A stretch of 33,617 nucleotides of DNA, from assembly GCA_036403155.1 (NCBI GenBank), contig DASWRM010000010.1, positions 1 through 33,617 of the forward strand, read 5' to 3'. This document shows, piece after piece, positions 1-7,738 of the stretch. Source of the stretch: Gaiellales bacterium. GTDB lineage: Bacteria > Actinomycetota > Thermoleophilia > Gaiellales > JAICJC01. The notes beneath the pieces were generated by a model. The model saw only the letters and a program-made list of their open reading frames with translations. It was not told the origin of the DNA and did not search any database. Every line of letters starts with the position of its first letter. Positions within the stretch are counted from its first letter, which is position 1. A program made the position numbers and the translations under genes.

Positions 1-1292
1 CGATCGCCGAGCACAAGAAGGAGCCGGAGTGGATGCGCAAGTTCCGGCACCGCTCGCTCGACTACTTCTTCGCGCGGCCGATGCCGCAGTGGGGCGGGAA
101 CCTGAACGAGATCGACTTCGAGAACATCTACTACTACATCAAGCCGACCGAGAAGCAGGCCGACTCGTGGGAGGACCTGCCCGCCGAGATCAAGGACACC
201 TGGGACAAGCTCGGGATCCCCGAGGCCGAGAAGAACTACCTGGCCGGCGTCGGCGCGCAGTACGAGTCCGAGGTCGTGTACCACAAGCTCCAGGAGCACC
301 TGACCGCGCAGGGCGTGATCTTCCTGGACATGGACACGGCGCTGCGCGAGCACGAGGACATCGTCAAGCAGCACATGGGGACGATCATCCCGCAGAACGA
401 CAACAAGTTCGCGGCGCTGAACTCCGCGGTCTGGTCGGGCGGCTCGTTCATCTACGTGCCGCCGGGCGTGAAGATCGAGATGCCGCTCCAGGCCTACTTC
501 CGCATCAACGCCGAGAACATGGGTCAGTTCGAGCGCACGCTGATCATCGTCGACGAGGGCGCGTACGTGCACTACGTCGAGGGCTGCACGGCGCCGATCT
601 ACTCGACCGATTCGCTGCACTCGGCCGTGGTCGAGATCCACGTCGCCGAGGGCGGGCGGTGCCGCTACACGACCATCCAGAACTGGTCGACGAACGTCTA
701 CAACCTCGTCACCAAGCGCGCCGTCGCCGAGCGGAACGCCACCATGGAGTGGGTCGACGGCAACCTCGGCTCGCAGATCACCATGAAGTATCCGGCCGTG
801 ATCCTGAATGGTGAGGGCGCCCACGGCGAGGTGCTGTCGATCGCATTCGCCGGCAAGGGCCAGCACCAGGACGCGGGCGGAAAGATCACGCATGCCGCGC
901 CCAACACCAGCTCGGTCATCACGTCCAAGTCGATCTCGAAGGACGGCGGGCGAAGCTCGTACCGCGGTCTGCTGCAGGTCAACGAGGGCGCGGTCGGCTC
1001 GAAGTCCAAGGTGGTCTGCGACGCGCTGATCATCGACGAGGACAGCCGCACCGACACCTATCCGTACATCAACATCGACGAGAACGACGTCGACATCGGG
1101 CACGAGGCGACCGTCTCGAAGATCGGTGAGGAGCAGCTGTTCTACCTGATGAGCCGCGGGCTGTCCGAGGAGGAGGCCGCCGCGATGATCGTCTCTGGCT
1201 TCGTCGAGCCGATCACCAAGGAGCTGCCGCTCGAGTATGCGGTCGAGCTGAACCGGCTGATCCAGCTGCAGATGGAGGGCTCAGTCGGATGA
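1..1292 (+). CDS. sufB: Fe-S cluster assembly scaffold SufB (5' partial)
   Basis: SufB is the core scaffold of the SufBCD complex that builds Fe-S clusters in the cytoplasm. The reading frame is open from base 3 and reads [11 protein letters not shown] before the first ATG at 33, a typical internal SufB stretch, so the real start lies upstream of the window. Conserved SufB features follow: the C-terminal beta-helix core with the [15 protein letters not shown] segment, a cysteine in [12 protein letters not shown] that sits where the family's proposed persulfide-accepting Cys lies, and [20 protein letters not shown] near the C terminus. The stop overlaps the sufD start (ATGA at 1289-1292), so the two are translationally coupled. 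sufC, absent here, is probably upstream. Identification is very secure; the N-terminal length is unknown. Confidence 0.96.
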   Translation, partial: IAEHKKEPEWMRKFRHRSLDYFFARPMPQWGGNLNEIDFENIYYYIKPTEKQADSWEDLPAEIKDTWDKLGIPEAEKNYLAGVGAQYESEVVYHKLQEHLTAQGVIFLDMDTALREHEDIVKQHMGTIIPQNDNKFAALNSAVWSGGSFIYVPPGVKIEMPLQAYFRINAENMGQFERTLIIVDEGAYVHYVEGCTAPIYSTDSLHSAVVEIHVAEGGRCRYTTIQNWSTNVYNLVTKRAVAERNATMEWVDGNLGSQITMKYPAVILNGEGAHGEVLSIAFAGKGQHQDAGGKITHAAPNTSSVITSKSISKDGGRSSYRGLLQVNEGAVGSKSKVVCDALIIDEDSRTDTYPYINIDENDVDIGHEATVSKIGEEQLFYLMSRGLSEEEAAAMIVSGFVEPITKELPLEYAVELNRLIQLQMEGSVG

Positions 1293-2455
1293 CCCGGACG
1301 GTGTCCGAGCCCGCCTGGCTGGCCGGCCGGCGGGCGGCGGCGCGTGAGCGCTACGCCGAGCTGCCGGTTCCGACCAATCGGGAGGAGGCGTGGCGCTACA
1401 CCAGCCTGCGGGGGTTCGACCCGGACGTGTACGAGGTGCAGGATGCCGGGCTCCAGCTGACCGAGGCGGAGCTTCCCGAAGGCGTCGTGTTCGGCAGCCT
1501 TGCGGAGCTGGCGGCCGAACGCCCGGAGCTGGTCGAGCGGCACTACGGCACGGTCGTCGGCTCGGACGAGAAGTTCGCGGCTGGCAATGGATCAGCCTGG
1601 CTGGACGGCGCGTTCCTGTACGTGCCGGAGAACGTCGAGGTGACCACTCCGCTGCTGGCGACCATGCAGGTGGCCGGCGATGGGCAGGCGCTCGTTCACC
1701 GCACGCTGGTCGTGCTCGAGCGAAATGCACGCGCGACGTTCGCGGAGGACTACTCCTCGACGGCCGCCGGCTACGTGAACACGGTGGTCGAGCTCGTCGT
1801 CGGCGACGGCGCCCGGCTGGAGTACGTGACCACCCAGCGGCATCACCCCGGGACGCGCCAGTTCGGCACGCACAGAGCGACGATTGGGCGTGACGGCGAG
1901 ATCGACTGGGTGGTGCTCGGCCTCGGCGGCACGCGGGCGAAGTCGCGGATCGAGAGCTACCTGGCCGCGCCGGGGGCGACGGCGAAGGTGACCGGCGCGT
2001 ACTTCCTCACGGGCAGCGAGCATGCCGACTTCGACACGACGCAGGAGCACGCCGCCCCGAACACGACATCGGATCTGTTCTTCAAGGGTGTGCTGGCCGA
2101 TCACGCGCGCGCCGTGTGGCGAGGCGTCATCCGGGTCGACAAGGGCGCACAGAAGACGGATGCCTATCAGGAGAACCGCAACCTCCTGCTGTCGCATGAC
2201 GCCCGTGCCGACTCGATTCCCGGTCTCGAGATCGAGGCCAACGACGTGCGGTGCACCCACGGCGCGACCATCGGCCAGATCGACAAGCTGCAGCTGTTCT
2301 ACCTGATGAGCCGCGGGCTCACACGTGGCGACGCCGAGCAGCTGATCGTGCGCGGCTTCTTCCAGCCGATTCTCGACCGGATCAACTCCGGCGAGGTGCG
2401 CGACACGCTGACCGCAGAGCTGGAGGCTCGGATGGCCTCGAGCGCGGGGCGCTGA
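1289..2455 (+). CDS. sufD: Fe-S cluster assembly protein SufD
   Basis: SufD is the partner of SufB in the SufBCD scaffold and is needed for iron entry during cluster assembly. The 388-residue product has a divergent helical N terminus and a C-terminal beta-helix with [15 protein letters not shown], a conserved [10 protein letters not shown] segment (the histidine matches the position implicated in cluster building in the family) and [17 protein letters not shown], which parallels the SufB C terminus. The ATG start overlaps the sufB stop by ATGA. The stop (TGA 2453-2455) overlaps a CTG that may start the next gene. Length and position are normal for sufBD. Confidence 0.95.
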   Translation: MTRTVSEPAWLAGRRAAARERYAELPVPTNREEAWRYTSLRGFDPDVYEVQDAGLQLTEAELPEGVVFGSLAELAAERPELVERHYGTVVGSDEKFAAGNGSAWLDGAFLYVPENVEVTTPLLATMQVAGDGQALVHRTLVVLERNARATFAEDYSSTAAGYVNTVVELVVGDGARLEYVTTQRHHPGTRQFGTHRATIGRDGEIDWVVLGLGGTRAKSRIESYLAAPGATAKVTGAYFLTGSEHADFDTTQEHAAPNTTSDLFFKGVLADHARAVWRGVIRVDKGAQKTDAYQENRNLLLSHDARADSIPGLEIEANDVRCTHGATIGQIDKLQLFYLMSRGLTRGDAEQLIVRGFFQPILDRINSGEVRDTLTAELEARMASSAGR

Positions 2456-3612
2456 CCGACACCGCCGCGCACCCCGACCCGCTCGCGGGCGTGGTCGCGC
2501 CGCTCGCAGACGAGCTCGCGCACCTGCGCCCCGGCGGAGCGGAGGTGATCGACGTCCACACGCACCTGGGCCTGGACGAGGACGGGATGTCGCTCGACCC
2601 GGCCGGGCTGATCGCAATGCTCGACGCGGCCGATGCCGGGAGGGCCGTCACGTTCCCGCTCCACGACCCCGAGCGCGATCCCGCCTACCGTGTCCCGAAC
2701 GACCGCGTGCTGGCGTGGGCTGCCGAGAGCGGCGGGCGGTTGATCCCGCTGTGCCGGCTCGACCCCCAGCAGAGCCCGGTGGCCGAGGCGGAGCGATGCC
2801 TCGCGAAGGGTGCCCGGGGCATCAAGCTGCACCCTCGGGCCCAGGCGTTCGGGCTCACGGGACTGTGCGAGCCGATCTTCGCGCTCGCCGAAGAGGCCGG
2901 CGTCCCCATTCTGATTCACGCCGGCCGTGGCCTTCCGGAGGCATTCGGCCGCGAGCTGGTGGAGCTCGGCCAGCGCCACCCCGGGGCGCCGTTGATCATG
3001 GCGCACGTCGGCGTGGCCGACCAGGGAACGCTCGCCGACGGGCTGCGCGGCCATCCCGCCGCGGTGTTCGACACCTCGTGGATGAACGTGCTGGACACCA
3101 TGGCGCTGTTCGCGCGCGTGCCGGCCGAGCGAATCGTGTTCGGCTCGGATCCACCGTACGGGCGGACGTTCGTCGGCCTCTTCCTGATCCTCCGCGTGCT
3201 CGCGTGCCTGGGCGTGGACGCGGACACGCGGCGCCATGTCGTCGGCGACGGAACGGCGCGGCTGCTTGCCGGAGAGCCGCTGGCCGCGCCGTCTGCGCCG
3301 CGCGCGGCGCAGCAGCTGCACCTGGACGCGAAGCTCGCACGCCTGCACGCCAACCTGATGCTCGTGCTCGGAGCGGTGCTGGCCGGGGCGCCGGACCGCG
3401 CCCGGGACATGGTGTGGCTGTCGCAGATGACGTGCCGCGACCCCGATCCCGGTCCGGCCGGTGCCGCGCTCGAGCGGATCGCCCCGCTGCTCGACGCCTG
3501 CCACGCCGCCCTGCTCGAGCATCCCGACCAGCCGCGGCTGGCGGGTCCGCCGCTCGTGCTGGCGATGGCGATCGCGGCCACCGAGGTGTCGCAGTCCGCC
3601 GACCCCCGATGA
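2452..3612 (+). CDS. Amidohydrolase-2 family metal-dependent hydrolase inside the suf operon
   Basis: A TIM-barrel hydrolase of the amidohydrolase-2 type. In order it shows the metal-binding HxH motif in VIDVHTHLG, a lysine in GIKLHPRAQAFGL, a histidine in ILIHAGRG, a histidine in IMAHVGVAD and the catalytic-type aspartate in VFGSDPPYG, followed by an alpha-helical extension of about 120 residues with no recognised motif. The substrate cannot be told from sequence. Start choice: CTG at 2452 overlaps the sufD stop as CTGA, matching the ATGA overlap upstream, and gives 386 aa. GTG at 2491 is the alternative (373 aa). Neither has a clear ribosome-binding site. It lies between sufD and sufS, so co-expression with iron-sulfur assembly is likely, but a role there is not established. 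Confidence 0.8.
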   Translation: MTDTAAHPDPLAGVVAPLADELAHLRPGGAEVIDVHTHLGLDEDGMSLDPAGLIAMLDAADAGRAVTFPLHDPERDPAYRVPNDRVLAWAAESGGRLIPLCRLDPQQSPVAEAERCLAKGARGIKLHPRAQAFGLTGLCEPIFALAEEAGVPILIHAGRGLPEAFGRELVELGQRHPGAPLIMAHVGVADQGTLADGLRGHPAAVFDTSWMNVLDTMALFARVPAERIVFGSDPPYGRTFVGLFLILRVLACLGVDADTRRHVVGDGTARLLAGEPLAAPSAPRAAQQLHLDAKLARLHANLMLVLGAVLAGAPDRARDMVWLSQMTCRDPDPGPAGAALERIAPLLDACHAALLEHPDQPRLAGPPLVLAMAIAATEVSQSADPR

Positions 3613-3787
3613 AGGGGGTCAAACCCCTGCGACGGGCGCTGTGGCGACGCTGCCACCACTTTGCGACGAACGCCGGGATGGTTGGGCGGCACCAATCATT
3701 GGAGTCAAACCCCTCATGAGTGGGTGGGGGGAATCGACACGCGGGCGTGAGCGATCGTTGCGTCCCTGCGGCCGGCCCGTTCGACGT
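3613..3787. other. Gene-free gap between amidohydrolase and sufS
   Basis: No convincing ORF. It holds a near-palindrome GGGGTCAAACCCC (3615-3627) three bases after the stop codon, which may act as a weak terminator, and a 58-bp element at 3685-3742 that is related to one near the far end of the window (separate entry). Confidence 0.5.
3685..3742 (+). repeat. Dispersed intergenic repeat, copy 1
   Basis: This 58-bp segment aligns over its whole length, at roughly 75-80% by eye, with the reverse complement of 32153-32210. Shared landmarks in order are ATTGG, GTCAAA, GTGGGTG and GAATCG. It starts next to an imperfect inverted repeat (ATGGTTGG ... CCAATCAT). Both copies lie between genes. It could be a REP-like element of this lineage. 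Confidence 0.45.
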
Positions 3788-3816
3788 GGGAAGCGCTTCC
3801 CGGCCGCATCTACACT
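3788..3816 (+). promoter_or_regulatory. sufS promoter overlapped by a LacI-type palindrome
   Basis: A perfect 14-bp palindrome GGGAAGCGCTTCCC (3788-3801) has the central CG and AAGCGCTT core typical of LacI-family operators. It is followed by a -10-like TACACT (3811-3816), which ends 6 nt before the sufS ATG, so the transcript may be leaderless. The palindrome covers the expected -35 and spacer, so a bound protein would block RNA polymerase. The palindrome is seen directly; its regulator is unknown. Confidence 0.55.
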
Positions 3817-3822
3817 GCGGGA

Positions 3823-5070
3823 ATGGCCGTCACCGAGTTCACCACACCGCTCGATCTGGAAGCGATCCGTGCCGACTTCCCGATCCTGAAGACGACCGTG
3901 AACGGCAAGCGGCTGGTGTTCCTCGACTCGGCCGCGTCCAGCCAGAAGCCGCGTCAGGTGATCGACACGCTCGTCGACGTCTACGAAACCTCGTACGCGA
4001 ACGTCCACCGCGGGGTGTACCACCTCGGCGCGGTTGCCACGGAGCGCTACGAGGGGGCCCGCGACATCATGGCGCGGTTCGTCAACGCGTCCAGCCGCAG
4101 CGAGGTGGTGTTCGTGCGCGAGGCGACCGAGGCGTTGAACCTGGTCGCCTACGCCTACGGCCGGACGTTCGTCAAGGAGGGCGACGCGATCGTCGCCACC
4201 GAGATGGAGCACCACTCGAACCTGGTGCCATGGCAGTACCTCGCACAGCAGACCGGCGCGACGCTCCACTACCTGCGCATGACCGACGACGGACGGCTCG
4301 ATCCCGAGTCGCTCCATCGGCTGGACGACGTCGAGAACGTCAAGCTGGTCACCGCTGGCCACGTCTCGAACTCGCTGGGCACGATCAACGACATCCCCGC
4401 GCTCGCCGACTGGGCGCACGCGCGCGATGCGGTGCTCGTCGTCGACGGCGCGCAGGCGGCGCCGCACCGGCCGGTCGACGTCCGGGCGCTCGGCTGCGAC
4501 TTCTACGCGATCTCCGGCCACAAGATGTGCGGCCCGGGCGCGGGCATCCTGTGGGGGCGTGAGGAGCTGCTCGACCGCATGCCGCCGTTCCTGACCGGCG
4601 GCGAGATGATCCGCACCGTCCAGCTCGAGCGCACGACGTGGAACGACCTGCCATGGAAGTTCGAGGCCGGTACGCCGGCGATCGCCGAGTCGATCGCGCT
4701 CGGCGCCGCTGCCGAGTATCTCCAGGGCATCGGGCTCGAGGCGATCGAGGCGCACGAGCATGCGCTGGTCGCGTACGCGTACGAGGTGCTCGAGGGCATC
4801 GACGGCGTCACGCAGTACGGGCCCAAGCCGCCCGACCGGGCCGGCATCCTCAGCTTCAACGTCGGCGACATCCACCCCCACGACGTGGCCCAGGTGCTCG
4901 ACGCCGAGGGCATCGCCGTCCGGGCCGGCCACCACTGCACCCAGCCGCTGATGCGGCGCTTCGATCTGACCGCCACCACACGCGCCAGTGTGTACCTCTA
5001 CAACGGGCGCGACGACGTCGACGCGCTCGCCGAGGGCATCGACAAGGTCAAGCGCACCTTCGGCGTCTGA
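3823..5070 (+). CDS. sufS: Cysteine desulfurase SufS
   Basis: A PLP-dependent group II cysteine desulfurase of 415 aa that takes sulfur from L-cysteine as an enzyme persulfide and passes it to SufU for cluster assembly. Family marks in order: the N-terminal LDLEAIRADFPIL start, an EHHSNLVPWQ segment, the PLP-binding lysine in ISGHKMCGPGAGIL, and the catalytic cysteine in the loop RAGHHCTQPLMRRF. ATG at 3823 is chosen because it gives the expected N terminus and lies 6 nt after a TACACT box. It has its own promoter apart from sufBD. sufU follows 43 bp downstream, as usual in Gram-positive suf loci. Confidence 0.96.
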   Translation: MAVTEFTTPLDLEAIRADFPILKTTVNGKRLVFLDSAASSQKPRQVIDTLVDVYETSYANVHRGVYHLGAVATERYEGARDIMARFVNASSRSEVVFVREATEALNLVAYAYGRTFVKEGDAIVATEMEHHSNLVPWQYLAQQTGATLHYLRMTDDGRLDPESLHRLDDVENVKLVTAGHVSNSLGTINDIPALADWAHARDAVLVVDGAQAAPHRPVDVRALGCDFYAISGHKMCGPGAGILWGREELLDRMPPFLTGGEMIRTVQLERTTWNDLPWKFEAGTPAIAESIALGAAAEYLQGIGLEAIEAHEHALVAYAYEVLEGIDGVTQYGPKPPDRAGILSFNVGDIHPHDVAQVLDAEGIAVRAGHHCTQPLMRRFDLTATTRASVYLYNGRDDVDALAEGIDKVKRTFGV

Positions 5071-5100
5071 CCGGTCTGAGGCCCGCCGAGCGCCCACCGG

Positions 5101-5106
5101 TACACT
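5101..5106 (+). promoter_or_regulatory. -10 box of sufU (leaderless-type)
   Basis: TACACT ends 7 nt before the sufU ATG at 5114. It is identical to the sufS -10 box. No good -35 is seen at 17 nt. The spacing predicts transcription starting at or next to the start codon. Confidence 0.45.
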
Positions 5107-5113
5107 TCCTGTG

Positions 5114-5542
5114 ATGGACGACTTCTACCGAGAGAACATTCTCGACCATTACAAGAACCCGCGGAACCACGGCCACGTCGAGCACCCGACGGCGACCGCC
5201 GAGGGCGTCAACCCGCTCTGCGGTGACGAGCTTGCGGTGGAGCTGGAGGTGCAGGACGGCGTCGTCACCGACATCCGCTACAACGGCCGCGGCTGCGCGA
5301 TCAGCCAGGCGGCCGCGTCGATGCTGTCCGACGTCGTCAAGGGCAAGCGCGTCGAGGACCTCGCCGGCATCGGCAAGGAAGACGTGCTCGAGGAGCTCGG
5401 AATCCCGCTCACCCCGATCCGGCTGAAGTGCGCGATGCTGTCGGTCGGCGTGCTCAAGGTCGCTCTCAGCGAGCTGACCGGAGATGCGCTGCCCGACGAG
5501 TGGGCCGACCCCTCCACCGGGATCGAGTGGAAGTCCGCGTAG
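5114..5542 (+). CDS. sufU: SufU, zinc-dependent sulfur acceptor for SufS
   Basis: A 142-aa IscU-like protein of the SufU type, which receives sulfur from SufS in Gram-positive SUF systems. The three cysteines and aspartate of the family are present: NPLCGD (Cys and Asp), GRGCAISQ and LKCAMLSV. The SufU-specific insertion between the second and third Cys is present (DVVKGKRVEDLAGIGKEDV...), which separates it from IscU. The start at ATG 5114 gives the classic MDDFYRENILDHYKNPRN opening. The stop is overlapped by the downstream Rieske gene. Confidence 0.95.
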   Translation: MDDFYRENILDHYKNPRNHGHVEHPTATAEGVNPLCGDELAVELEVQDGVVTDIRYNGRGCAISQAAASMLSDVVKGKRVEDLAGIGKEDVLEELGIPLTPIRLKCAMLSVGVLKVALSELTGDALPDEWADPSTGIEWKSA

Positions 5543-5829
5543 CCGCCGAGGGGGAGATCCCCGACGGTGGCGTCAAGATCGTCCAGGCAGGCTCGCTGTT
5601 CCTCGGCGTCTACCTGATCGACGGCGCGTACTACGCCATCGAGGACCGGTGCAGCCACGACGACGGCCCGCTCTGCGAGGGCGACCGCGAGGGCTTCTGC
5701 GTCGAGTGTCCACGCCACGGGGCGAGGTTCGATCTCCGCACCGGCGATGCGTTGTCGCTCCCGGCAACCCAGGGCGTCGACGTCTATCCGGTCTCCGTTC
5801 GCGGCGGCGAGGTCTTCGTCGACGCTTGA
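5527..5829 (+). CDS. Rieske [2Fe-2S] ferredoxin, SUF-associated
   Basis: A 100-aa non-heme Rieske ferredoxin. The two cluster-binding motifs are clear: DRCSHDDGPLCEG (Cys-X-His) and VECPRHGARFDL (Cys-X2-His), in the spacing used by bacterial ferredoxin components. The protein has no signal peptide or membrane segment, so it is cytoplasmic. The start is taken as GTG 5527, inside the last codons of sufU, a 16-nt overlap that implies coupled translation; the frame upstream lies within sufU. Its position directly after sufU suggests an electron-transfer role linked to Fe-S assembly, as seen with Rieske genes in other suf loci, but the partner is not visible. Confidence 0.9.
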   Translation: MEVRVAAEGEIPDGGVKIVQAGSLFLGVYLIDGAYYAIEDRCSHDDGPLCEGDREGFCVECPRHGARFDLRTGDALSLPATQGVDVYPVSVRGGEVFVDA

Positions 5830-5839
5830 CCGCGTGAAC

Positions 5840-5845
5840 TAGGAT
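5840..5845 (+). promoter_or_regulatory. -10 box of the DtxR-type regulator gene
   Basis: TAGGAT ends 6 nt before ATG 5852, the leaderless arrangement seen repeatedly in this window. No convincing -35 at 17 nt. Confidence 0.4.
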
Positions 5846-5851
5846 GGCGCC

Positions 5852-6589
5852 ATGGAGTCGCTGTCCGAGGCCACGCAGGAGTACCTCGAGAGCATCTACT
5901 GGCTCTATGAGGCGGGCATCGAACGGACGCAGGCCAACCTCGCCCGCGCGCTCCAGGTCTCACAGCCCTCGGCGAGCGAGATGCTCAAGCGGATGGTCGA
6001 CGACGGGCTGGTCAGGCGCGACGAGCAGAAGCTGATCCACTTCACGGATCGCGGCCGCGAGGTGGCGGAGCGGATCGTCGCGCGCCACCGGTTGGTGGAG
6101 GCGTATCTGGTGAAGGTGATGGGGATCCCGTGGGACGACGTCCACGAGGAGGCGCATGCGATGGAGCACTCCATCTCCCCGCGCCTCGAGGCGAAGATGC
6201 TCGAGATGATCGGCGACGTCAAGACGTGCCCGCACGGCCATCCCATCGGCGACTATCCACGCGAGCCTGGCGAACCGCTGCCGGCGGTTCCGAGTGGCAG
6301 CACGGTGGTCGTCCTGCGGCTCGAGAACGAGGCCGAGGAGATGCTGCACTACATGAAGCGCAGCAGCATCGAGCCGGGATTCCGGTACACCGTCGGCGAG
6401 CGGCGCGGCGAGGGCGACGAGGCCGAAACGGAGCTCGTTGCCGAATCAGGCGACAGTGCCTGGGTGCAGGACGCGCTCGCCCGGACGGTGTCCGTACGGG
6501 TGGAGGAGCGCGGCGACGGCGCGGTGTCGGCGCTCGGCGCGGCGGCTGCGGAGCTGCAGCTGGTCGGGCCGGACCGCTGGGGGATGTAG
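5852..6589 (+). CDS. DtxR/IdeR/MntR-family metal-dependent transcriptional regulator
   Basis: A 245-aa iron- or manganese-sensing repressor. Residues 5-60 form the winged helix (TQANLARALQVSQPSASEMLKRMVDDGLVRR), 65-140 the metal-binding and dimerisation domain, and about 148-245 an SH3-like FeoA-type domain. It aligns with IdeR/DtxR numbering without gaps: His79, Glu83, His98, Glu105 and His106 are all present. Two primary-site ligands differ: position 10 is Glu instead of Met, and position 102 is His instead of Cys. The metal preference may therefore not be that of IdeR. It lies at the end of the suf cluster, 22 bp after the Rieske gene, so it plausibly couples metal status to Fe-S assembly. 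No DtxR-type operator was recognised by eye. Confidence 0.9.
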   Translation: MESLSEATQEYLESIYWLYEAGIERTQANLARALQVSQPSASEMLKRMVDDGLVRRDEQKLIHFTDRGREVAERIVARHRLVEAYLVKVMGIPWDDVHEEAHAMEHSISPRLEAKMLEMIGDVKTCPHGHPIGDYPREPGEPLPAVPSGSTVVVLRLENEAEEMLHYMKRSSIEPGFRYTVGERRGEGDEAETELVAESGDSAWVQDALARTVSVRVEERGDGAVSALGAAAAELQLVGPDRWGM

Positions 6590-6606
6590 CCCGCCTGCTT
6601 AACGCA

Positions 6607-6640
6607 CTGAGGGCGCGCCGGGTACCCGGCGCGCCCTCAG
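6607..6640. terminator. Perfect 34-bp palindromic terminator between convergent transcripts
   Basis: The two halves are exact reverse complements with no spacer; each arm is CTGAGGGCGCGCCGGGT or its complement. It lies 17 bp after the regulator's stop codon. There is no T tract on either strand. Being symmetric, it could end both the suf-side transcript and the minus-strand transcript that arrives from 6823. Confidence 0.75.
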
Positions 6641-6823
6641 ACGGCGTATCGCGTGGATTAGGTAGCGGCGATTGCGTGCCTGCTCACCCCGAGGGTGGCG
6701 GCGGCTGTCCCAACGCCGGCTGTCGCGATTCCCCGTAGGTCCAGGGACTCGCCTCTACCCGCGAGCACCTCCACTCGCCCGTCTTGAACCATCCAACAAG
6801 TCGGACCACCTCCTTTCCGTGGT
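6641..6823 (-). ncRNA. Putative short minus-strand transcript with extended Shine-Dalgarno (sRNA or small-ORF mRNA)
   Basis: A predicted start near 6823 lies 7 nt after a -10 box, and the 34-bp palindrome closes the unit, giving about 180-215 nt. Nine bases in is AAAGGAGGTGGTCC (6816-6803), an almost full complement of the 16S rRNA 3' end. Three small readings follow and none is clearly right: TTG at 6799 with ideal spacing but only 14 codons; ATG at 6792 with 45 aa but 16 nt from the SD; and an uninterrupted frame from GTG 6809 of 41 codons. Third-position GC is about 72-76% in the two longer frames, low for this window. The RNA can also fold: CTTG/CAAG and GCGAG/CTCGC hairpins inside a GGTCC/GGACC closing stem. 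I could not decide between coding and structural roles. Confidence 0.4.
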
Positions 6824-6829
6824 GATTCG

Positions 6830-6858
6830 AGTGTAGCAACGGTGCTCGACGCCGCCAA
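6830..6858 (-). promoter_or_regulatory. Promoter of the 6641-6823 minus-strand transcript
   Basis: On the minus strand TTGGCG (6858-6853), a spacer of exactly 17 nt and TACACT (6835-6830). This is among the best-formed promoters in the window, and it begins 8 bp after the stop codon of the epimerase gene. Confidence 0.55.
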
Positions 6859-6865
6859 GAATCCG

Positions 6866-7738
6866 TCAGCGGGTGTACGCCTCGGCGATCGAGGCGGGCT
6901 CGATCCCGAGCTGCGACCGCATGGCGCCGAGCTCGCACTCCGTCCCGGCGAGCAGCATCACGATCTGCTCCTTCGTCACCTTCAGCGGCGGCGGGAGGTG
7001 TCGCAGCACGACGGTCTGGGCCTTCACCAGCCCGGCCGGCGCGTGCAGCTTCCGCCGCGGCGCCCGGCCCGTCACCCGCGCCAGCTCGTCCAGCAGCTCG
7101 TCGAAGGTGAACGCCTGCGGCCCGCCCAGCGGTATCACCGCGCCGGCCGTCTCGGGCCGCTCCAGCGCGCGCACGAACGCGGTTGCCACGTCGCCCACCC
7201 AGACCGGCTGGTGGCGGTAGCGGCCGTTCCCGATCACCGGGGCGACCGGCAGCTTGATCAGGCTCTCGAATGCCTTCAGCGCGCCGCCGTTGCGGCCGAA
7301 CACGAAGCTCGGCTCCATCGCCGTCCAGTCGAGGCCGCTCTCCATGACCGCGCGCTTGCCCTCGTACTTCGTCCCCCAGTAGCGCGTCAGCGGCGCATGC
7401 TCCTCACTGACGCCGAGCGCGCTCATGTGGAGGATCCGACGGATCCCGTTCGCCTTCGCGGCCTCCACCGCGTTTCGCGGCCCGCCCGCGTTGACCGCGT
7501 GGAACTCCGCATCCGACCCGTCCAGGATGGCGACCAGGTGGACGATCGCCTCGCACCCGGCTGCCGCCGATATGAACGACCCCGCGTCGGTGACGTCGCC
7601 TTCCACGTGCTCCACGCCGCTCGATGGCGTTGCGTGCGGGCGACGCACCAGCGCGCGGACATCGTGTCCGGCGGAGACGAGGGACGCCACCACCTCGCGG
7701 CCGACGTATCCGCTGCCGCCCGTGACGAGGACCTTCAC
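6866..7738 (-). CDS. NAD(P)-dependent epimerase/dehydratase, NDUFA9-like atypical SDR
   Basis: A 290-aa Rossmann-fold protein. The N terminus VKVLVTGGSGYVGREVVASL holds the GxxGxxG nucleotide motif, and YWGTK fits the YxxxK catalytic pair of extended SDRs. The rest resembles the NDUFA9-like atypical SDR group, with MEPSFVFGRNGG and the late GGPQAFTFDELLDELA segment. Substrate unknown. The GTG start at 7738 overlaps the dcd stop as GTGA, so the two are coupled; longer in-frame extensions upstream only shadow dcd. A linkage to dCTP deaminase has no obvious metabolic reason. Confidence 0.85.
   Translation of the reverse strand: MKVLVTGGSGYVGREVVASLVSAGHDVRALVRRPHATPSSGVEHVEGDVTDAGSFISAAAGCEAIVHLVAILDGSDAEFHAVNAGGPRNAVEAAKANGIRRILHMSALGVSEEHAPLTRYWGTKYEGKRAVMESGLDWTAMEPSFVFGRNGGALKAFESLIKLPVAPVIGNGRYRHQPVWVGDVATAFVRALERPETAGAVIPLGGPQAFTFDELLDELARVTGRAPRRKLHAPAGLVKAQTVVLRHLPPPLKVTKEQIVMLLAGTECELGAMRSQLGIEPASIAEAYTR

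Noticed and set aside
3619-5097. 492-codon minus-strand frame over sufS
   Set aside because: Shadow of sufS, whose motifs are complete on the plus strand.
6745-6823. Possible tRNA or rRNA fragment because the plus strand reads GGACCACCTCCTTTCC, like a 16S 3' end
   Set aside because: Only about 14 bases match and no other rRNA sequence flanks them; on the minus strand the same bases make an extended Shine-Dalgarno downstream of a promoter, which explains it better.
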